DNA from: Kofleriaceae bacterium
Lineage (GTDB): Bacteria; Myxococcota_A; Polyangia; Haliangiales; Haliangiaceae
Reading direction: 5' to 3'
DNA length: 64,000 bases
NCBI GenBank assembly: GCA_020633495.1
Contig: JACKDR010000002.1
Span: 248,001 to 312,000 of the forward strand
In this document: piece by piece, positions 29,631 to 39,734 of the stretch
How the letters are laid out: each line of letters begins with the position of its first letter
Numbering within the stretch: position 1 is the first letter of the stretch
Notes under the pieces: generated by a model
What the model was told of the DNA's origin: nothing
What the model saw: only the letters and a program-made list of their open reading frames with translations
The model's database searches: none
Translations under genes and position numbers: made by a program

Positions 29631-32600
29631 TCAATTTCCGTCGTCCCACAGGATCTGGACCGAACCGTCCAGCCCGTTGCCGGTGGCGTCACCCCAGCAG
29701 ACGTCAGCCAGGCCGTCAGCGTTCACGTCGCCGGCCCAGATCGCGGTCACGTTCGACGCCCCGTTGCTCGGCAGGTTGCCGTTGAACTCCGAAGGTCCCG
29801 AGATCACGTGGCCCGCGGTCGCCGTCGTGACCGTCCCGGTCGGGATCGAGCCGCCGAACCAGACGTACATCTGCTGGATTCCTCCGGACTTGCCGGTCAC
29901 GAGCAGGTCCTCCTGGCCGTCGCCGTCGACGTCGGCCCCGAGCAGGCGGCCGTTGTTGACCACCGCGGTCCCGAACAGCGACACCCCGGCGGCCGGCCCG
30001 ATCGATGCGATCAGCACCCCGGCGGTCGCGGTCGACGCCACGCCCGCGGTGCCGACCGTGTTGCCGTCCACGATCAGCACCCGGCCGGCGTTGGCGCCGT
30101 CCCGCGGCGCCGCGATCACCAGATCGCGGGCGCCGTCGCCGTTGACGTCGGCGATGCTGCCCGCCGCCGAGCCGTACTCGAGCGTGGCGTCGGTGCTGGC
30201 GTAGTCGATCCGGACGTCCTGCCCGACCGTGAACGCGCGGGCCGCGAGGCCCGGCGCCGCCGGCCGCGACCCCGTGCCGCGGTACAGGAACACGCTCTTG
30301 ACGCCGTCGGCGTAGGTGATCAGCAGGTCGTCGGTCTGGTCCGTGGCACCCAGGGTCGGCCCGGCGTTCCACACGTAGTTGCCGAAGATGTCGTACGCCG
30401 CCGGCAGCGGGTCGTTGATCAGCCAGCCGACCGCGCCGTTCATCTCGGCCGCGCTGGCCTCGTTGAGCAGCACCGGCGAGCCGCCGATCGTGCCGCCGAA
30501 CAGGATCACGACGCCGCCGTTGCCAGCGCCGCCGGCGACGTCGCCCATGGCCAGGTCGTCGGTGCCGTCGCCGTCGTAGTCGAGCGTGGTCAGCGAGAAG
30601 CCGAGGCCGCCGCCGGCGAAGTACGCGCTGGTCGCCGACGCGCCGATCACCAGATCGGCGGCGCTGCTCGGGATCGTGCCGGTGCCGAAGCCGGCGCCGC
30701 CGTCGAAGACGTAGACCCGGCCGTTGGCGTTGTCGCCGAACGGCTCGCCGATGACCAGGTCGTCGCGGCTGCCGCTCGACCACCGCACCGCGGTCACCGC
30801 GAAGCCCAGGTTGCCGAACTGGATGTTGCCGGTGATGATCACGTCCGGGGTCGCGCTGAGCCCGGTCGCGGAGCCGAAGTAGACGTAGACCGCGCCGGCC
30901 GCGGCCAGCCCGGCCACCTGCACGCCCGGCGCGCCGACCGCGACGTCGTCGTAGTTGTCGTCGTTGAACCGGCCGTGGGCGATCGACGTCCCGGCCAGCA
31001 CGTCGCCGGTCGTGTCCGGCGGCAGCATCGCGGCGCTCTGATCGAACAGCGGCGTCAGCGGCCCGACGATCGCCGCGGCGGCCCGGTTGCCCGAGCTATC
31101 GACCGGCGCGATCCCGAACCACACCGGGGTCCCGGTGCGCATCGCGTCGACGCTCAGCACCTCGGCCGCGCCCGGCGCCCCCGGCACGCCCGACGGCACG
31201 TCGACGCCGGTCGTGTCGAAGTTGGCGTCGGTCAGCGCGACGGTCGCGACCTTGACCCGGTACGCGAACGCCGGCGCGCCGCCGTCGGTGGGCGCCGACC
31301 AGGTCGCGCGCAGCGACTGCCGGGTGTCGGCGATCACCGCCAGATCGCCGATCGGCGACGGCGGCGCCAGGTCGACGTTCAGGGCCAGGCTCGTGCTGCC
31401 GGTTCGCAGCCCGATCGTCGCGGTCGCCACGATGGCGTAGCTCGGCGGCGACTCGGCCAGGGTCAGGTTCACGCACCACCCGGTCCCCACCACGGTGGCG
31501 GCGATCGGCGCGCCGCCGTCGACGGTGACGTCGACGGTCGCGCCGGTCTCGCTGACCGTGCCGCACAGGTCGAAGGTCAGGCTCGAGCCCGCGACGGTGC
31601 CGTCGGCGGCGCCGACCGTGCCGTCGTCGGCCGGCGGCGAGATGCCGACCACGACGTCGGTCAGGGTCAGCGTGCACGTCGGGCTGACGCCGGTGTTGCC
31701 GTTGTCGTCCGTCGCCGAGCCGACGAAGCTGTTGACGCCGTCGTCGAGCGTGACCGTGACCTCGCCGCCCGAGATGCTGGCGTCGTAGCTCTGGGTGCCG
31801 CTGCTGCTGGTCTGCGCCAGCGACCGGGTCAGCGCCACCGGCGCGACGACGCGGATCTTGACCTGGGTGCCGGGCGTGCCCGGCGCGACGTCCGCCGACG
31901 GCGCGACCTCCGCGCCGCAGGCGACCGCCGGCTGCGACACCTGCAGGCTGACGATCGGCGCCAGGTTGTCGAACCGCGTGGTCTGCGCCGCCGAGGTCTC
32001 GATCCCCGCCGGGTTGCTCACGGTGAAGGTGCAGGTGTCGGTGACGTCGCAGCTGGCCTCGCCGCACCAGTTGGCGCGCACGGTCACGGTGCCGTCGACC
32101 GCCACGGTCGCGCTCGGGTTGTCGAGCCCGCAGTCGGAGGTCACGGTCTGGCCCGCGCAGGCGGTGTCGACCACCAGGCCGAAGTCGACCTGGACGCCGT
32201 TACCGGCGTCGCCGTCGGCGTCGGCGGTGACCACGCCGGTCGGCGACACCACCGAGATGTCGCAGCCGTCGTAGACGACGTCGTAGGTGGCGTCGACCGC
32301 GCAGGCGTTGCCGGCGTGATCGCGGGTCGCGAACGCGATCGTCGCGGTCGACGGCGTCGACGCCGGATCGATCGTGGCGTCGACCGCCGAGTCGCCGCCG
32401 GCGTCGACGTCGGTGCCGGCCAGCGTGGTCGGCGTGCCGTCGACGGTGACCACGAACTGCGCGGCCTCGCCGGTGGTGTCGCCGCCGCCGGCGTTGCCGC
32501 CCAGCGTCAGCTGCACGCCGTCGGACAGGTCGCCGTTGGCGTCGAGGCCCGGCGTCACCGACGCGCCCGGGGCCGGGCTGGTCAGCGCGCAGGTCGGCTC

Positions 32601-33368
32601 CTCGGTGTCGACGAAGACGGTGGTGGTCAGCGACGGGCTGGTCAGCACGCCGCCGGCGGCGGTGCACACCGCGCGCAGGCCCTGGCGGCCCTGGCCGAGC
32701 GTCACCGCCAGCTCGGCGGCGCCGTCGCCGTCGGCGGTGACGACGCCGGCCGAGGTCTCCTGGCCGCTGTCGCCGCCGATCAGGAAGACCTCGACGTCGG
32801 CGCCCGGCGACGTCGTGATCTCGACGTGGGCCTGGAAGTCCGGGGTCGCGCCGTCGCTGTCGTTGCTCTGGTTGAGCACGCCCAGCGGCGCGTAGAAGTC
32901 GTTGGCCAGCGGGGTCTCGCGCAGCGCGACCTCGCAGCCGCTGCCGGCGGCGACGGTCAGCGCGACCTCGTCCTCGTCGCTGCCGCACTCGCCGGCGTCG
33001 ACCGACGCCCGCAGCGCCGCGGCGCCGGCCGGCAGGTCGACGTCGGTGAACGTGATGTTGCCGTCGGCGTCGGTCTCGCCGTCGACGGTCGACAGCTCGA
33101 CGCCGCTGTCGTCGAGCACCTGCAGCGTGATGACCGCGCCCTCGCCCGCGGTCGAGCGGATGCTGACGTCGGTCTGGACGCCCGCCATGTCGACGTTCGA
33201 GTCGTCGAGGATCACGCCCGACGGCGACCGGATGATCACGAGGATCTCCGACTGGCAGATCTTGCCGTCGCCGCAGCCGGCGCCCAGCGTGGTCAGGAGC
33301 GCGCCCATCGCCAGCAAGGCGAACAGCGGCGCGCGGGACGAAACCCCCCTCGTCCTCGGATCGGTCAT
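29631..33368 (-). CDS. Large lipoprotein with Ig-like and FG-GAP (integrin-alpha-type) repeats
   Basis: 1245 residues; AGAGGA upstream of the ATG is a good ribosome-binding site. A lipoprotein signal (LLAMGALLTTLGAGC) is followed by about 800 residues of beta-rich, Cys-containing Ig/Big-like and FN3-like domains (RQSLRATWSAPTDGGAPAF), then a seven-bladed FG-GAP propeller with Ca2+ loops such as NDDNYDDVAVGAPG, DGDGTDDLAMGD, NGDGARDLVIAAP and DGDGQEDLLVTG. It should sit on the outer membrane surface. It lies between the radical SAM gene and the candidate precursor, probably in one transcript, which is unusual for a surface adhesin. Function unknown beyond structural or adhesive. Confidence 0.85.
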   Translation of the reverse strand: MTDPRTRGVSSRAPLFALLAMGALLTTLGAGCGDGKICQSEILVIIRSPSGVILDDSNVDMAGVQTDVSIRSTAGEGAVITLQVLDDSGVELSTVDGETDADGNITFTDVDLPAGAAALRASVDAGECGSDEDEVALTVAAGSGCEVALRETPLANDFYAPLGVLNQSNDSDGATPDFQAHVEITTSPGADVEVFLIGGDSGQETSAGVVTADGDGAAELAVTLGQGRQGLRAVCTAAGGVLTSPSLTTTVFVDTEEPTCALTSPAPGASVTPGLDANGDLSDGVQLTLGGNAGGGDTTGEAAQFVVTVDGTPTTLAGTDVDAGGDSAVDATIDPASTPSTATIAFATRDHAGNACAVDATYDVVYDGCDISVVSPTGVVTADADGDAGNGVQVDFGLVVDTACAGQTVTSDCGLDNPSATVAVDGTVTVRANWCGEASCDVTDTCTFTVSNPAGIETSAAQTTRFDNLAPIVSLQVSQPAVACGAEVAPSADVAPGTPGTQVKIRVVAPVALTRSLAQTSSSGTQSYDASISGGEVTVTLDDGVNSFVGSATDDNGNTGVSPTCTLTLTDVVVGISPPADDGTVGAADGTVAGSSLTFDLCGTVSETGATVDVTVDGGAPIAATVVGTGWCVNLTLAESPPSYAIVATATIGLRTGSTSLALNVDLAPPSPIGDLAVIADTRQSLRATWSAPTDGGAPAFAYRVKVATVALTDANFDTTGVDVPSGVPGAPGAAEVLSVDAMRTGTPVWFGIAPVDSSGNRAAAAIVGPLTPLFDQSAAMLPPDTTGDVLAGTSIAHGRFNDDNYDDVAVGAPGVQVAGLAAAGAVYVYFGSATGLSATPDVIITGNIQFGNLGFAVTAVRWSSGSRDDLVIGEPFGDNANGRVYVFDGGAGFGTGTIPSSAADLVIGASATSAYFAGGGLGFSLTTLDYDGDGTDDLAMGDVAGGAGNGGVVILFGGTIGGSPVLLNEASAAEMNGAVGWLINDPLPAAYDIFGNYVWNAGPTLGATDQTDDLLITYADGVKSVFLYRGTGSRPAAPGLAARAFTVGQDVRIDYASTDATLEYGSAAGSIADVNGDGARDLVIAAPRDGANAGRVLIVDGNTVGTAGVASTATAGVLIASIGPAAGVSLFGTAVVNNGRLLGADVDGDGQEDLLVTGKSGGIQQMYVWFGGSIPTGTVTTATAGHVISGPSEFNGNLPSNGASNVTAIWAGDVNADGLADVCWGDATGNGLDGSVQILWDDGN

Positions 33369-33443
33369 GTGGTCCTCTTGTCTCTCTGGCTCGGGCTGGC
33401 TCTGGCTAGGTCGAGTCGCGGTCGAAGTCGTCGAAGCGTGGCG

Positions 33444-33463
33444 CGCCGCGCCCCGGCGCGGCG
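33444..33463 (-). terminator. GC-rich hairpin after the radical SAM gene
   Basis: CGCCGCGCC and GGCGCGGCG pair over 9 bp around a CC centre, about 17 bases downstream of the radical SAM stop and 76 bases before the FG-GAP start. No T-run follows. It may attenuate transcription into the FG-GAP/precursor part or stabilise the upstream message. Confidence 0.4.
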
Positions 33464-33479
33464 GCGCGAAACCGGTGGT

Positions 33480-34670
<1,191 letters not shown>

Positions 34671-34720
34671 GAGGTTCGTCCGTCTGCCGCCCGTGTCGCC
34701 CCGACGCCGACGTCAGCGCG

Positions 34721-34750
34721 AGGATAGGCACCGGTCGTCGTGCGTATCAA
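34721..34750 (-). promoter_or_regulatory. Predicted promoter of the radical SAM gene
   Basis: Minus-strand TTGATA, 18 nt, TATCCT. The -35 overlaps the stop codon of the HprK-like gene; transcription would start near 34714, giving a leader of about 44 bases. This would let the radical SAM-FG-GAP-peptide part be expressed separately from the PqqD-methyltransferase-kinase part. Confidence 0.45.
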
Positions 34751-35577
34751 GTGATGTCGAGCACCTGCGCCACCGAGGGATCCTTCGCGAACTCGAGCCG
34801 GAAGCAAGCCACCTCCGACACCAGCCGACCGGTGAGCTCCAGCACCCGTCCGGCGGTCGCCGGCTCGGCGGCGTAGACGACGACATGTCGCATCAGCTCG
34901 CGCATCGCGGCGCCCGGCGCCACCGGCGCGCGCCGGTGCGCCGGCGCCTGCGCGATCAGCTCGATCGCGGCGAGCGGCGCCACCGCGCCGCGCGGCAGGC
35001 CGTCGAGCCCGACGAACGGCGGCACGTGGACCTCCCAGCCGCCGGCGCGTCGCGCCAGCACCAGCAGATCGTCGGCCAGGCGCTCGCCGCCGCCGCCGTC
35101 GGCGACCAGCCGCGCGATCGTCGACTTGCCGGCGCCGCTGACCCCGGCGAAGGCGTGGGCGCCGCGCGACCCGCGCACCGCGGACGCGTGCAGGAGCAGG
35201 GCGTCGTGGCGCGGCAGCGCCAGCGACAGCGCCAGCCGGACCGCGGCCTCGACGCTGTTGGCGTGGCCCGCGACCCGGAACCGCGCCGCCAGCGGCGTCG
35301 CGTCGACCTCGAGCGCGCCCTCGACGTCCGAGCGCTCGACCCGCAGCGCGCCGCCCTCGAGCCGCCGCGCGAACCCCGGGTAGCCCGGGCTGGCCGGCCG
35401 TCCCTCGAGCGCCGCGTCGTGGGTCAGCTCGACGATCACGTCCGGGGCCCCCGGCGGCGCGATCCGGCAGGCGGCGTAGCCGTCGGGCAGCGGCGCCCGC
35501 GCCCCCGCGCCGCGGACCAGCACGTCCAGCCCGGCGAGCCGGAAGCCTCGATCCTCGATCCCGCGCACGTCGTCCAT
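34747..35577 (-). CDS. HPr kinase/phosphorylase-like protein
   Basis: 276 residues. Walker A AFAGVSGAGKSTIARLVAD (143-159) and the downstream ADDLLVLAR (Walker-B-like Asp pair) match the C-terminal catalytic domain of HPr kinase; the N-terminal half is divergent and no PTS HPr gene is near. Paralogues of this kind accompany PqqD, nucleotidyltransferase and peptide-maturation genes; in the paeninodin lasso-peptide system such a kinase phosphorylates the C-terminal Ser of the precursor. The candidate precursor here ends in Ser. The ATG shares a base with the methyltransferase stop (TGATG). A longer frame upstream belongs to that gene's opposite strand and is ignored. Confidence 0.78.
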   Translation of the reverse strand: MDDVRGIEDRGFRLAGLDVLVRGAGARAPLPDGYAACRIAPPGAPDVIVELTHDAALEGRPASPGYPGFARRLEGGALRVERSDVEGALEVDATPLAARFRVAGHANSVEAAVRLALSLALPRHDALLLHASAVRGSRGAHAFAGVSGAGKSTIARLVADGGGGERLADDLLVLARRAGGWEVHVPPFVGLDGLPRGAVAPLAAIELIAQAPAHRRAPVAPGAAMRELMRHVVVYAAEPATAGRVLELTGRLVSEVACFRLEFAKDPSVAQVLDIT

Positions 35578-36311
35578 CAGTCGGCTCCCCGGCCCGTACC
35601 GTTCACGCCGCCGCCGCCCGGCTTGTCCAGCACCGCGACCAGGTGGCTCCACAGCTGGACCGGGGCACGCCGGTCGACCGCATCCGGAATCTCTAGCAGA
35701 TACGGCCAGATGCGCACCGAGCGGTAGCGTCGCAGCGCGCGCGGCCGCAGCCCCGCCGCCCGTGCCGGCCCGACCAGCTCGTCGACGTCCGCCAGCTCGT
35801 GCAGCTCCGGCCGCCGGCCGTCGAGACGCGCGCCCCCGCGCGCCGCGCGGATCGCCCCGCGCACCGTCCAGGTCCGCGCCCCGTACTGGTGCAGCGCCAG
35901 GCGGCCGCCCGGCCGCAGCACGCGGGCGCACTCGGCCAGCGCCACCGCCGCCTCCAGGTAGCGGAACACGCCCTTGCCGGCGACGATGGCGTCGAACGTC
36001 CCGTCGGCGAACGGCAGCGCGTGGGCGTCGGCCCGCGCCACCGCCAGCCCCCGCGCCCGCGCGTGCGCCAGCATCCCGGCCGCGACGTCGATCCCCAGCC
36101 GCACCGGCGCGTCGACCTGCGCCAGCAACCGGCCGGTGCCGCAGCCCAGCTCCAGCACCGCGCGCGCGCCTCGCGTCGCCGCCAGCTGCACCTCGTCCAT
36201 CACCGCCGCGCGCCGCCGGATCCTCGGATCCGCGGCGTGCCGCGCGTCGTAGCCGTCGGCGCCGTCGTCGTAGGCCGCCGCGACCGCGCGCCAGCGCGCC
36301 GGCCCCGGCAC
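35577..36311 (-). CDS. Class I SAM-dependent methyltransferase
   Basis: 244 residues from a GTG that shares a base with the PqqD stop (TAGTG). Motif I VLELGCGTGRLLAQV, an acidic post-I VRLGIDVAAGML, ADAHALPFADGTFDAIVAG (motif II), and VLRPGGRLALH (motif III) give a methyltransferase-11-type fold. The substrate-binding part is not diagnostic. Overlap with both neighbours makes it part of the PqqD-kinase unit, so methylation of the peptide or of a small molecule in the same pathway is plausible. Confidence 0.85.
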   Translation of the reverse strand: MPGPARWRAVAAAYDDGADGYDARHAADPRIRRRAAVMDEVQLAATRGARAVLELGCGTGRLLAQVDAPVRLGIDVAAGMLAHARARGLAVARADAHALPFADGTFDAIVAGKGVFRYLEAAVALAECARVLRPGGRLALHQYGARTWTVRGAIRAARGGARLDGRRPELHELADVDELVGPARAAGLRPRALRRYRSVRIWPYLLEIPDAVDRRAPVQLWSHLVAVLDKPGGGGVNGTGRGAD

Positions 36312-36580
36312 TACTCCTCCGCCAGCAGGATCTGCCGCGTCACCAGATCGTCGAGCAACGTCGAGACGTCGCGGCGCGCGGTGGCCTCGTCGACCTCGTA
36401 GACCTCGACCAGCGCGGCCACGCAGTCGTCCTCGGTGACGTCACGCTCGCCGGCCAGCTGCCACAGCCGCGTCGCCGACCCGTTCAGCTCGTGCAGCCGG
36501 TTGTCGTCGGGCGTCACCACGAAGGCCAGGCCGTCGATGACCCGGCCCGCGGTGTGAACGTTGCGTCGGTAGCGCCGCAT
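36311..36580 (-). CDS. PqqD-family peptide-recognition protein
   Basis: 89 residues, the usual PqqD size. It reads RNVHTAGRVIDGLAFVVTP, then NRLHELNGSATRLWQLAGER and a winged-helix end (ALVEVYEVDEATARRDVSTL), the PqqD pattern with LNxxAxxxW. PqqD-like proteins are RiPP recognition elements that hold leader peptides for radical SAM enzymes. The first overlapping gene of a three-gene unit with the methyltransferase and HprK-like kinase. An ATG at 36640 would add 20 residues that do not resemble the family. Divergent from the nucleotidyltransferase gene. Confidence 0.85.
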   Translation of the reverse strand: MRRYRRNVHTAGRVIDGLAFVVTPDDNRLHELNGSATRLWQLAGERDVTEDDCVAALVEVYEVDEATARRDVSTLLDDLVTRQILLAEE

Positions 36581-36649
36581 GACGTCTCTGATGTACCAGA
36601 CCCCGGCCGCGTTCGCGCGCCGCGCCGCGTGGTTGGGCATACTGCGACC

Positions 36650-37615
36650 GTGCTGCACGTGGCCCTCGCCGAGCTGACCACCGCGCTGGCCGAGGACCGG
36701 CCGGCGCCGGGGCCGGTCCCGCCCGACCAGGTCCGCTCCCACGCGCTGGGCCCGCTGGCCCACACCCACGGCCTGGCCGGCTTCCTGACCGACTACGCCC
36801 GCAGCGCCCTGCTCGCCGATCGCGCCCGCGACCTGGCCGCCGCCACCGCCGCCGTGCTCGCCGCCGAGGGCATCCCCGTGGCCCTGCTCAAGGGCGTGTC
36901 CTACGCCGGCACCCTGTACGCCGACCCCGCCGAGCGCCCGATGACCGACGTCGACCTCCTGGTCGCGCCCGCCGACGCCAGCGCCGCCACCGCCGCCCTG
37001 CGCCGCCAGGGCTACTGGACCGTGGGCCCGTCGACCCAGTTCTCCCGCCACCACCACGCCGTCACCCTCAAGCGCCACGGCGAGTGCATCGACCTGCACC
37101 GGTCGCCGATCCAGCCCGGCCGGGCCGCGATCCCCCTGGCCGAGGTCTGGGCCCGGACCACCGCGTCGCCCCGGATCCCCGGCGCCCGCCAGCTCGACCC
37201 CGTCGACGAGCTGCTGTTCCACCTCGCCAACCTGATCCGCCACGAGCTCCACGTCCCCTTGCTGTCCTACGTCGACGCCGGCCGCCTGTGGCGCCGCCTC
37301 GACCTCGCCGGTCGCGCCGAGGTCCGCGCCCGGGCCCGGGCCTGGCGCCTGGCCCGCCCCGTCGAGGCCACCCTGGCCCAGGTCGAGCACGTCCTGGGCT
37401 GGCGGGTCGCTCCCGCCCGCTGGTGGCTACCCGACCGCGAGGAGGTCTGCCGCTACCAGCTCCCGGCCCGACCGGTCCAGATGGCCCGCAAGTTCCTGCT
37501 GGTCCAGGGCCCGACCGAGCTGGCCCGCTTCGTGGCCGGCCTCGCCGAGGAGCGCTGGGAGGTGAGTCGGGGGCGGTACCGTGACCCAGATCGCGGCCCG
37601 GACGGGAGTGCGTGA
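36650..37615 (+). CDS. Nucleotidyltransferase-fold family protein (NTP_transf_5-like)
   Basis: 321 residues from a GTG; CATACT ends six bases before it. The signature LLKGVSYAGTLYADPAERPMTDVDLLV-type block (two Asp of the DxD site) is split as ALLKGVSYAGTLYAD and RPMTDVDLLVAPADAS. HHHAVTLKRHGECIDLH and IRHELHVPLLSYVDAGRLWR are also family-like. It should transfer a nucleotide or related group. Such genes repeatedly neighbour PqqD, HprK-like kinases and peptide-maturation enzymes, so it may modify the same peptide. Not all catalytic residues can be confirmed by eye. Confidence 0.8.
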   Translation: MLHVALAELTTALAEDRPAPGPVPPDQVRSHALGPLAHTHGLAGFLTDYARSALLADRARDLAAATAAVLAAEGIPVALLKGVSYAGTLYADPAERPMTDVDLLVAPADASAATAALRRQGYWTVGPSTQFSRHHHAVTLKRHGECIDLHRSPIQPGRAAIPLAEVWARTTASPRIPGARQLDPVDELLFHLANLIRHELHVPLLSYVDAGRLWRRLDLAGRAEVRARARAWRLARPVEATLAQVEHVLGWRVAPARWWLPDREEVCRYQLPARPVQMARKFLLVQGPTELARFVAGLAEERWEVSRGRYRDPDRGPDGSA

Positions 37616-37679
37616 ACGTTGCCCGCCGGACCGACAACCAACCGGCACGACCAGCGACAAACCCAGGGGATTCGTCAGG

Positions 37680-37708
37680 TTGACACCCACTGGCCGTCCA
37701 CCTACCAT
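37680..37708 (+). promoter_or_regulatory. Strong sigma-70-type promoter
   Basis: A perfect TTGACA, 17 nt, TACCAT. Transcription would start near 37715, 26 bases before the ATG at 37741, with a weak AGGAT ribosome-binding site. It probably drives the exported protein and outer-membrane barrel genes, perhaps on to the dehydrogenase gene. The best -35 match in the window. Confidence 0.65.
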
Positions 37709-37740
37709 CCCTTCTGTCCGCTCACCCGCAGGATCCACCT

Positions 37741-38385
37741 ATGCGACGCAAGACCATCCTCGCAGGCGTGCTCGTCGGCCTCCTCGCCGGCGGGATCCTG
37801 TACGCCGCGCCCGGCGACGGCACCGACGGTGCCGACGGCACCGGTGACGGCACCGCCGCCGCGCCCGACGGCACGGGCGGTGGCACCGCCGACGAGCTCC
37901 CCGACGTCGTCGTGTCGTCCGACACCGAGGTCAAGCTCTCGCCCCGCGAGATGGCCTCCGAGTCCGACAAGATGATCGAGGACATGCAGGGCATGCTCCG
38001 CCGCGTCCTCGAGCTGCAGTCGACCGCGCGCAAGTCCAAGGACGTCATCAAGCTCAACTGCGTCAACGACAAGCTCCTGGCCATCAAGAAGCTCGTCAAC
38101 ATCGCCGAGTCCTCCCGCAACGACCTCACCGAGGCCATCTCGGGCGGCGACCCCGCCAACCAGCGCCACCAGTACATCAAGGTCAAGCAGTCCAGCGAGC
38201 GCGCCACCTCCGAGCGCGACGGCGCCGAGGCCTGCATCGGCGAAGAGCTGATCTTCGTCGGCCCCACCGAGGTCACGACCGACGGCCCGATCATGCCGGA
38301 CGATCCCACCGACGACGGCGACGACTGGTTCTCGAACACGTCCTCGGACTTCGAGCGCACCGCCTACGCCAGCATCTGGCACTAG
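37741..38385 (+). CDS. Exported uncharacterised protein, 214 residues
   Basis: A signal peptide (MRRKTILAGVLVGLLAGGILYAA split as RRKTILAGVLVGLLAGGILY) is followed by a Gly/Asp/Thr-rich spacer, an alpha-helical region (SESDKMIEDMQGMLRRVLEL, KLNCVNDKLLAIKKLVNIAE), and an acidic tail. Two Cys (CVND and EACIG) may form a disulfide. It is not a family I recognise. It heads a short block with the outer-membrane barrel and WbpB-like genes at the edge of the polysaccharide region, so a periplasmic part in envelope or export machinery is a guess. Confidence 0.7.
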   Translation: MRRKTILAGVLVGLLAGGILYAAPGDGTDGADGTGDGTAAAPDGTGGGTADELPDVVVSSDTEVKLSPREMASESDKMIEDMQGMLRRVLELQSTARKSKDVIKLNCVNDKLLAIKKLVNIAESSRNDLTEAISGGDPANQRHQYIKVKQSSERATSERDGAEACIGEELIFVGPTEVTTDGPIMPDDPTDDGDDWFSNTSSDFERTAYASIWH

Positions 38386-38410
38386 CCCCTAGCCTCGAGC
38401 CTTGAACAAG

Positions 38411-39724
38411 ATGATGCGCAACGTGCTGGCCCTGGTGGCCGGGCTAGGACTCGTCACCGCGAGCGGCGTCGCCCGCGCCGACGACGCCTCGATCGTCGAG
38501 GGCCCCGGCTACCCCGTCGGTGACGGCACCGTCGTGCACCCGACCCTGGGTGCCGAGATGGGGTTCACGAACAACGTCTTCTACCAGGACACGGACGTCC
38601 GCATGTCCGGCCTGCTCCGCCTGATCGCCGAGGCGTCGATCGCCTCGAAGGAGATCCAGAAGGAGGAGGCGCCGGATCCCCTGCTCGAGCCCGGGGAAGA
38701 GGCGCCCGCCGAGCCCGCGCACCAGAGCGTCGAGTTCCGCGCCGGCGGCCGGCTCACCTACCACGAGTACCTGTCCTCGGTCGACTTCGTGAGGGCGCAG
38801 CGGACCCTGGGGATCGATCTCAACGGACACCTGGTGGCGGCGCCGCAGGGCACCGTCGCGTTCGCCGTCGACGAGCACCTCTACCGCGACACCCGCCCGA
38901 CCAACTTCGAATCGAACCAGGGCCTCAACCGGATCTCCAACGATCTGGCACTGTGGTTGCGCTACCAGCCCGGTGGGCGGACGTTGCAGGCGGCGGTCGG
39001 CTGGCAGAACCAGCTCGACTACTTCGAGGACACCGACCAGCGGTTCTCCAACCGGATGGAGAACACGCTCCGCTTGCACAGCGAGTGGGAGTTCTTCCCG
39101 TTCACCAAGCTCCTCGCCGACTTCAACTACGGCTTCATCAGCGGCCTGGGCAGCAACGACCTCGGCGGCATGACCTACAAGCAGAGCGCGCAGCCCATCC
39201 GTGGCGGCGTCGGCATCGCCACGGCGATCACCGAGCTCTTCACGGTCAAGGCCCACCTCGGCTGGGCCTACGCCAGCTACGCCAACGGCGCCGGCTTCAA
39301 CATGCCCACTGTGGGCGCGGAGCTCGGCTACCGCTACTCGCCGATGGGCCGCTTCGTCGTGCTCTACGACCTCAACGCCTACGACTCGGTGAACGCCGAC
39401 TTCTACCGGGACCACCTGCTGCAGGGCAAGGTCGACCAGCAGTTCGGACAGTTCCTGGCGACCCTCCATGCCGACCTTCGCCTGCGCGGCTACCGCGGCA
39501 TCTCGGCGGCGATCGGCGCGCCGAGCCGCGACGACGTGATCCTGTCCATTGGCGCCCGCGGCAGCTATATCCTCAAGGACACGTTCGCGATCACCGCGGA
39601 CTACCACACCGACGTCGACCAGAGCGACTACCGGTACGTGGTTCAGAACATGAACGGCCCCGGCCTGGATGACCCGAGCTTCATCCGCCATGAAGTGACC
39701 GTCGGTATCCGCGCCGCCTTCTAG
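38411..39724 (+). CDS. Outer-membrane beta-barrel protein (polysaccharide-export candidate)
   Basis: 437 residues from this ATG; a TTG nine bases earlier could add three residues. Signal peptide MMRNVLALVAGLGLVTASGV, then alternating amphipathic strands with Tyr/Phe ends (EFRAGGRLTYHEYL, GIDLNGHLV, LLADFNYGFISGLG, HLGWAYASYANGAG, AELGYRYSPMGRFVVLYDL, ITADYHTD) and the C-terminal ...VTVGIRAAF ending in Phe, typical of BAM substrates. About 16-18 strands fit. In Myxococcus, barrels of this size (Wzp) serve Wzx/Wzy polysaccharide export; by position that is plausible here. It is otherwise an unassigned barrel of the same fold. Confidence 0.7.
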   Translation: MMRNVLALVAGLGLVTASGVARADDASIVEGPGYPVGDGTVVHPTLGAEMGFTNNVFYQDTDVRMSGLLRLIAEASIASKEIQKEEAPDPLLEPGEEAPAEPAHQSVEFRAGGRLTYHEYLSSVDFVRAQRTLGIDLNGHLVAAPQGTVAFAVDEHLYRDTRPTNFESNQGLNRISNDLALWLRYQPGGRTLQAAVGWQNQLDYFEDTDQRFSNRMENTLRLHSEWEFFPFTKLLADFNYGFISGLGSNDLGGMTYKQSAQPIRGGVGIATAITELFTVKAHLGWAYASYANGAGFNMPTVGAELGYRYSPMGRFVVLYDLNAYDSVNADFYRDHLLQGKVDQQFGQFLATLHADLRLRGYRGISAAIGAPSRDDVILSIGARGSYILKDTFAITADYHTDVDQSDYRYVVQNMNGPGLDDPSFIRHEVTVGIRAAF

Positions 39725-39734
39725 CCGGTCGGTC

